This document shows, in pieces, positions 59,964-64,000 of a stretch of DNA of 64,000 nucleotides (its first letter is position 1; the number at the start of each line of letters is the position of its first letter). Below the pieces are notes generated by a model. That model made no database searches. It had not been told where the DNA came from and saw nothing but the letters and a program-made list of their open reading frames with translations. Position numbers and translations under genes: made by a program. The stretch comes from JBPYCR01 sp051846935 (GTDB lineage Bacteria; Bacillota; Bacilli; Bacillales; Amphibacillaceae): positions 162,409 to 226,408 of the forward strand of contig NZ_JBPYCS010000002.1 of assembly GCF_051846935.1 (NCBI RefSeq). Direction: 5' to 3'.

Positions 59964-61205
59964 TTAAGAGATGCTTTCGTGTATATTCGTTAAAGTTTTC
60001 TTTTGCTTTTCCATTATTTGATCGACGACATACTTTGAAAAAGGAAAAGCACACGTAAATCCAGGCGAAACCGCATTTAATACATGAAAGGAACGATGAT
60101 CTCCTTCCACGACAAAATCTTGTGCAAGCTCCATTGTGTCTTTATTTAGCAATTGCGCTCGTATTCCAGGACGCATAAAATTACCAAACCCTTTTTTATC
60201 CACCTCATCGACCATTTTTAATGCTAGATTCACAAAATAAGACTTTTTGTACTTTTTCATTTCCTCCTTAGCTAATGACCGAAAATTAAAGGAATTCTTC
60301 CTAAACAATCGACTTTCATAAAATAAAATCGTTAAAAATTCCTGTAAGCAAAAGTTTTTCATTCCTTTATAATTTTCCCGCCAAAACGCCGGAGTAGCAG
60401 TTGGTCCAATTTTAATCGAGCCATCGACCGTCTTCGTGAAATGGACACCGAGAAAAGGATTATTTAAATTAGGAACTGGGTAAATATTCGTTGTAACATC
60501 GGATTTGTTTTTATCATACTTCAAGTAAATACCTTTGAAAGGAATGATCGTGTACTTTTCGCCAAAATGATAATCTTTGGCAATGTGATCCGCATACAGC
60601 CCTGCTGCATTAATTACATAGCTTGCCCGAAGCTTTCCATGATTCGTTAATACACCTGTTTCCGTCCTATGTTTATACTTTGTATTACACAGAATTTGCA
60701 CACCTTGATTGATAATTTCATTTTTTAACGTGTTACAAACCGCGACCGGATCAACAGATGCAGTGGTCGGAGAATATAAAGCCCATCGATACGTATTTGC
60801 ATTCGGATCAATTTTTTTCACATCTCGCTCGCTCAACAAATCGATTTCTACATGATTCGTTTCCGCACGTTTTTTTAATTCAAATAAACCTTGCAACTCT
60901 TCCTCATTCGTCGCTACCACAAGCTTGCCGCACCGATTCAAAGGCAAATTATTTTCCACGCAGTATGCCGTCATCTGTTTGTTTCCTTCTTTCGTAAACC
61001 TTGCCTTTAAACTGTTCGACGTATAATAAAATCCTGCATGCAATACACCACTGTTCCGTCCACTAGAGTGATAGGCGACGTGGGCTTCTTTTTCCAGTAA
61101 ACAAATAGATGCATGTGCAAACCGATTGATTAACTCTCTCGCTATACTTAATCCAATAATGCCTCCACCAACAATAAGATAGTCAAATGTTTTCATATTG
61201 AACAT
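59964..61205 (-). CDS. lhgO: L-2-hydroxyglutarate oxidase-like FAD enzyme (LhgO family)
   Basis: 413 residues of the DAO superfamily. YLIVGGGIIGLSIARELI binds FAD, YHSSGRNSGVLHAGFYYTSN is the flavin-contact segment of LhgO, and VINAAGLYADHIA, IIPFKGIYLKY, PNLNNPFLGVHFTKTVDGSI and KIGPTATPAFWRENY follow the family pattern. LhgO oxidises L-2-hydroxyglutarate to 2-oxoglutarate at the membrane. Placed between rfbC and an SDR, it more likely acts on a hydroxy acid or sugar acid needed for the polysaccharide, but this is inference. The start overlaps the rfbC end by 23 bases, and the ATG at 61196 is an alternative. Confidence 0.85.
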   Translation of the reverse strand: MFNMKTFDYLIVGGGIIGLSIARELINRFAHASICLLEKEAHVAYHSSGRNSGVLHAGFYYTSNSLKARFTKEGNKQMTAYCVENNLPLNRCGKLVVATNEEELQGLFELKKRAETNHVEIDLLSERDVKKIDPNANTYRWALYSPTTASVDPVAVCNTLKNEIINQGVQILCNTKYKHRTETGVLTNHGKLRASYVINAAGLYADHIAKDYHFGEKYTIIPFKGIYLKYDKNKSDVTTNIYPVPNLNNPFLGVHFTKTVDGSIKIGPTATPAFWRENYKGMKNFCLQEFLTILFYESRLFRKNSFNFRSLAKEEMKKYKKSYFVNLALKMVDEVDKKGFGNFMRPGIRAQLLNKDTMELAQDFVVEGDHRSFHVLNAVSPGFTCAFPFSKYVVDQIMEKQKKTLTNIHESIS

Positions 61206-61767
61206 CTAGCCTGTTTTCATACGTGTAATTAATCGTTGCTTCCTTTAAAAAAGGCTGGTTCCGGTCTTTTTCCGACAAAATCGGCTTGGATACCGGCCAC
61301 TGGATTGCGAGCGTTGGGTCATTCCAGCGTATACCCCGATCATTTTCTGCACAATAATAAGCATCTACTTTGTATTGAACATGTGTATGATCGGTTAGCG
61401 TACAAAAGCCGTGAGCAAACCCTTGTGGTACGAGCAGCATCCGATGATTATCTCCGCTCAGCTCCACCCCAACCCACTCGCTAAATGTCGGCGATCCTTT
61501 CCGAATATCAACAGCGACATCGTAAATGGCTCCGGTTATTACGCGAACGAGCTTCGTTTGTGCCATCGGATTCAACTGATAATGAAGCCCACGAATGACG
61601 CCTTTCTCCGTGGAAAGCGAATGATTATCCTGGACAAAGCCATAATCAAGTCCGTGCGCTGTAAATGTTTTCTCATTAAAGCTTTCCATAAAAAAACCCC
61701 GGTTATCCGTAAATACTTTCGGCTCCAGGATTTTCACACCAGGTAGTTTTGTATTTAATACTTTCAT
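61183..61767 (-). CDS. rfbC: dTDP-4-dehydrorhamnose 3,5-epimerase
   Basis: About 194 residues. KVFTDNRGFFMESFNEKTF, FVQDNHSLSTEKGVIRGLHYQ (catalytic His), KLVRVITGAIYDVAVDIRKGSPTF, LLVPQGFAHGFCTLTDHTHVQYKVDAYY (second His and Tyr) match RmlC. It epimerises dTDP-4-keto-6-deoxyglucose on the way to dTDP-rhamnose or another deoxysugar. An earlier ATG at 61782 is in frame, but GGGTGA is better placed for the ATG at 61767. It lies downstream of rfbA, and no rfbB or rfbD is visible in the window. Confidence 0.93.
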   Translation of the reverse strand: MKVLNTKLPGVKILEPKVFTDNRGFFMESFNEKTFTAHGLDYGFVQDNHSLSTEKGVIRGLHYQLNPMAQTKLVRVITGAIYDVAVDIRKGSPTFSEWVGVELSGDNHRMLLVPQGFAHGFCTLTDHTHVQYKVDAYYCAENDRGIRWNDPTLAIQWPVSKPILSEKDRNQPFLKEATINYTYENRLDVQYENI

Positions 61768-61856
61768 AAACGATTCACCCATTTCATATAAAAGATTATG
61801 CTATTCCTTCCGACCATCGCCTAAATTGTTCCACCCGAATTTACCAGAACGGGTAG

Positions 61857-62759
61857 TTACTGTGCGAGCAATTGGTTCCGTTTCTTTTCTTTGCTCATTT
61901 CAATAATTTGTAATAAATATTGCCCGTATTCGCTCTTTTTTAATGGTTCTGCAAGCTTTCTTAATTGCCCCTCCGAAATATAGCCCTTATGAAAAGCAAT
62001 CTCCTCTAAGCAAGCGACCTTTAATCGTTGCCGTTTTTCAATGATTTCAATGAATTGAGAGGCTTCAAGCAATGTTTCATGCGTCCCTGTATCCAGCCAA
62101 GCAAATCCGCGTCCTAATAGTTCAACGTGTAGCTTACCTCTTCTTGAATATTCATTTAAAATATCGGTAATTTCCAGTTCGCCACGTGCAGAAGGGGTAA
62201 CCCGTTTTGCAATGTCAATTACCTCATTATCGAAGAAGTATAAGCCAGTAATAGCATGATTGGATTTCGGATGATCCGGCTTTTCCTCAATTGAAAGCAC
62301 CTTCCCTCTCGAATCAAACTCGACTACACCGAACCGCTCGGGATCCTTCACATTATAGCCAAAAATAGTAGCACCTCTTAACTGATTCCGAACACGCTCG
62401 AGATGAAATGTAAATTCATGCCCATAAAAAATATTGTCTCCGAGTATCATGGATACCTCATCCGAACCGATAAAGTCCTCACCGATTATAAATGCTTCCG
62501 CCAAACCGTTCGGCTTATGCTGGATCTTATACGTGAGTTCAATACCGAGCTCCGAACCATCCCCAAGTAGTTGCTTAAACCGCGGCGCATCCTCAGGCGT
62601 TGCAATGACTAGTATTTCACGAATACCGGCAAGCATTAATACGGAAATCGGATAATAAATCATCGGTTTATCATATACCGGCAACAATTGCTTTGATATC
62701 GAACGAGTTAACGGATACAGTCTCGTTCCGTTGCCCCCTGCTAAAATTATCCCTTTCAT
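61857..62759 (-). CDS. rfbA: Glucose-1-phosphate thymidylyltransferase
   Basis: 300 residues. KGIILAGGNGTRLYPLTRSISKQLLPVYDKPMIYYPI is the complete nucleotide and substrate loop of RmlA. MILGDNIFYGHEF carries the metal-binding Asp, and VEFDSRGKVLSIEEKPDHPKSNHAITGLYFFDN and WLDTGTHETLLEAS follow. It makes dTDP-glucose from dTTP and glucose 1-phosphate, the first step of dTDP-sugar synthesis. It starts at ATG with GAGGAGGT, a ribosome binding site that forms the end of the family-1 repeat. A 74-base gap separates it from rfbC. Confidence 0.96.
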   Translation of the reverse strand: MKGIILAGGNGTRLYPLTRSISKQLLPVYDKPMIYYPISVLMLAGIREILVIATPEDAPRFKQLLGDGSELGIELTYKIQHKPNGLAEAFIIGEDFIGSDEVSMILGDNIFYGHEFTFHLERVRNQLRGATIFGYNVKDPERFGVVEFDSRGKVLSIEEKPDHPKSNHAITGLYFFDNEVIDIAKRVTPSARGELEITDILNEYSRRGKLHVELLGRGFAWLDTGTHETLLEASQFIEIIEKRQRLKVACLEEIAFHKGYISEGQLRKLAEPLKKSEYGQYLLQIIEMSKEKKRNQLLAQ

Positions 62760-63290
62760 TCATAGACCTCCTCGTATAGTATATTTAGGCATTAATCATA
62801 GCCTATTTATTCTGATTCATTTTTGAGTTATACCGACTTTATAACTCCGTTATCTTATGCTGCAGCCGGACACTTTACGCGGGCACTGCTTGAGCCTCCT
62901 CGCTCGCAAAGAGCTCTCAAAGTGAGGTCTCAAGACTCGTGATGCTTTCGCTGGAGTCGCCGCATGCAATGAAAGATAACTCCGTTTGTGCTCTGATTGT
63001 AAATAAGCGACCTGTATCATATATCAATCACTTGGACGCTCCGTGATGTTCCTAGGTATTGGGCTTAGGCTCATTTGGACCATTCTTATTCTCCTTGTCG
63101 TCATAACCCCATTAAATAGACTGTTTCCGAGTGTACGTTTTGACCTTCAAACACGCAGGCTGTACACCTTGATATTCGAACCTTGGATGTTAGTAGCTCT
63201 AGGGCGGCTTTCGATAGAAGGATCGTACGCATAAACGAGACTGCTGATCAGCGTTCACATTTGTTCCAAGATACCTTCCTATTTAATTAG
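62760..63290 (+). repeat. Fold-back intergenic repeat, family 1, long copy e
   Basis: The left end ACCTCCTCGTATAGTATAT abuts rfbA and contains its ribosome binding site. The palindrome GAGTTATA / TATAACTC and the outer stem GTTATCTT / AAAGATAAC frame the core (62862-62970: CCGGACACTTTACGCGGGC, GAGCCTCCTCGCTCGCAAAG, GAGGTCTCAAGACTC, GGAGTCGCCGC). The right part contains TGTTCCTAGGTATTGGGCTT and ACACGCAGGCTGTACACC, with about 80 extra bases relative to copy d. It fills nearly all of the 600-base gap up to the glycosyltransferase gene. Confidence 0.7.
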
Positions 63291-63363
63291 CTTTCTCTTG
63301 ACATATCACCACAGTTCTTTTTTATAAAAAAGAGCCGTAATTCTCCTATGGAACTGTCCTACT

Positions 63364-64000
63364 CTAAGCGCTTGTATGTTGCTTCTTTTCCCTTTTATAA
63401 ACCTCATTCTTGATAAATTCATACATCGGTGGGTGCATCCAGAAAATGATGCACATACATTTCTGCTTCCAACCAATTTCGTTATGTTTTAGCAAGTATC
63501 GTAAGCTCTGGTTGAATGTCTTTTTTAATGCCTTTAATTCACTATCTACATCCGTCAAAGTTGACTTAGTTAAAGAATAATACCAAAGGAACTTTTCCAT
63601 GTACCTTTTTAAAGCCTTTTGATGCAACGCATGCTCTTTTTTTTCTCTAAAGAAAACTTCTCTCTGTTTTAACGCATACACTGCACCCAGTTTATTCAAG
63701 TTAAAAGGTGCGTTAACTTGACTATTCTTTCTTTGGACATAAAAATATAAACCCATCCGTAAATAAGTTGTTTTTTTACTGTAATAAAGAAGCTTGTGTA
63801 TAACCGTTTCATCATCATTAATAATTCCAACGGTATATTCAATACCCTTAAATAAACACCTTCTATACAACTTGTTCCATGGGACTACAAATGTAACAAC
63901 GTTTTCCAAATAAAGTTGATGAAGTGCTTCTATGTTACTGAAGTGTTCTGTCTTTCCTCCCTTAATCACCTCTTTAGTACTTTTATACTGATCTTCTTCC
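63364..64000 (-). CDS. Family 2 glycosyltransferase (start outside the window)
   Basis: The frame is open from the right edge of the window to the TAG at 63364, so only the last 212 or so residues are seen. VVTFVVPWNKLYRRCLFKGI, the IINDDETVIHKLLYYSKKTT segment (the acidic catalytic base region) and LYFYVQRKNSQVN are typical of the C-terminal half of GT-A family 2 enzymes of capsule and exopolysaccharide loci. The tail is basic. It would add a sugar to a lipid-linked glycan at the inner face of the membrane. It suggests the polysaccharide locus continues to the right. Confidence 0.82.
   Translation of the reverse strand, partial: EEDQYKSTKEVIKGGKTEHFSNIEALHQLYLENVVTFVVPWNKLYRRCLFKGIEYTVGIINDDETVIHKLLYYSKKTTYLRMGLYFYVQRKNSQVNAPFNLNKLGAVYALKQREVFFREKKEHALHQKALKRYMEKFLWYYSLTKSTLTDVDSELKALKKTFNQSLRYLLKHNEIGWKQKCMCIIFWMHPPMYEFIKNEVYKREKKQHTSA

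Noticed and set aside
63043..63234. 63-codon hydrophobic plus-strand ORF in repeat copy e
   Set aside because: It lies wholly in the repeat, has no ribosome binding site, and the corresponding frame is not preserved in copy d.
1..64000. CRISPR arrays, tRNA or rRNA genes, prophage
   Set aside because: No regularly spaced direct repeats, no cloverleaf-like or rRNA sequence, and no phage structural or integrase genes were recognised on either strand.

Overview
The window reads as chromosomal DNA of a low-GC, halo- or alkali-tolerant member of the Bacillaceae (Virgibacillus/Oceanobacillus-like). This is inferred from strong Shine-Dalgarno sites with frequent TTG and GTG starts, a seven-gene Mrp antiporter operon, a lipoprotein Cu/Zn superoxide dismutase, close resemblance of many proteins to Bacillus or Listeria relatives (GltC, RlmN, YutJ, MotAB), and Bacillales-type dispersed intergenic repeats. 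No rRNA, tRNA or CRISPR was seen.

Layout. 0-10 kb: a 3'-cut SWIM zinc-finger gene, an MFS transporter, sodC, a GntR-regulated ABC transporter with two sister permeases, and a large RND pump. 10-16.5 kb: class Ib ribonucleotide reductase (nrdE-nrdI-nrdF) with a probable NrdR-controlled leader, then a repeat-rich gap. 15.5-24.4 kb: gltC divergent from gdhA, a sirtuin, and a formate module (OFA-family transporter, YdeP-type molybdoenzyme, fdhD). 24.4-30 kb: a small membrane protein, an AsnB-type synthetase that lacks its catalytic Cys2, an ECF sigma/anti-sigma pair and a KdpD-like USP protein. 30-36 kb: mrpA-D, a 268-bp break, then mrpE-G. 36-49.4 kb: scattered housekeeping and transport genes, rlmN, an M24 peptidase, cheX, motA-motB, LLM oxidoreductase, sugar kinase, an Fsr-type pump and a YutJ-like dehydrogenase. 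49.4-56.3 kb: a lasso-peptide-type RiPP locus. 57-64 kb: a surface-polysaccharide locus (rfbA, rfbC, LhgO-like oxidase, SDR, SAF-domain dehydrogenase, glycosyltransferase).

The most interesting part is the RiPP locus, read leftward from 56.3 kb. It contains an HPr-kinase-like protein, a 45-residue precursor gene (55201-55338), a hairpin, a second HPr-kinase-like protein, a PqqD-like RRE protein (B1), a transglutaminase-fold leader peptidase (B2), a nucleotidyltransferase and an ABC exporter. Leader Thr at -2 and Asp at core positions 8 and 9 fit lasso-peptide rules, but there is no asparagine-synthetase-like cyclase (C) gene in the locus. The core is very rich in Asp and Ser and ends in Ser, which fits kinase tailoring. 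Either the cyclase is encoded elsewhere, or this is a RiPP that is cleaved and phosphorylated without lasso closure.

Mobile and repeat DNA. A 229-bp MITE-like element occurs twice, inverted and nearly identical, each copy with its own 9-bp target duplication; one copy has landed inside a copy of a second repeat family. A third, fold-back repeat family occurs five times, always in the same orientation. Three long copies end at the ribosome binding sites of unrelated leftward genes, including the first gene of the RiPP locus and rfbA.
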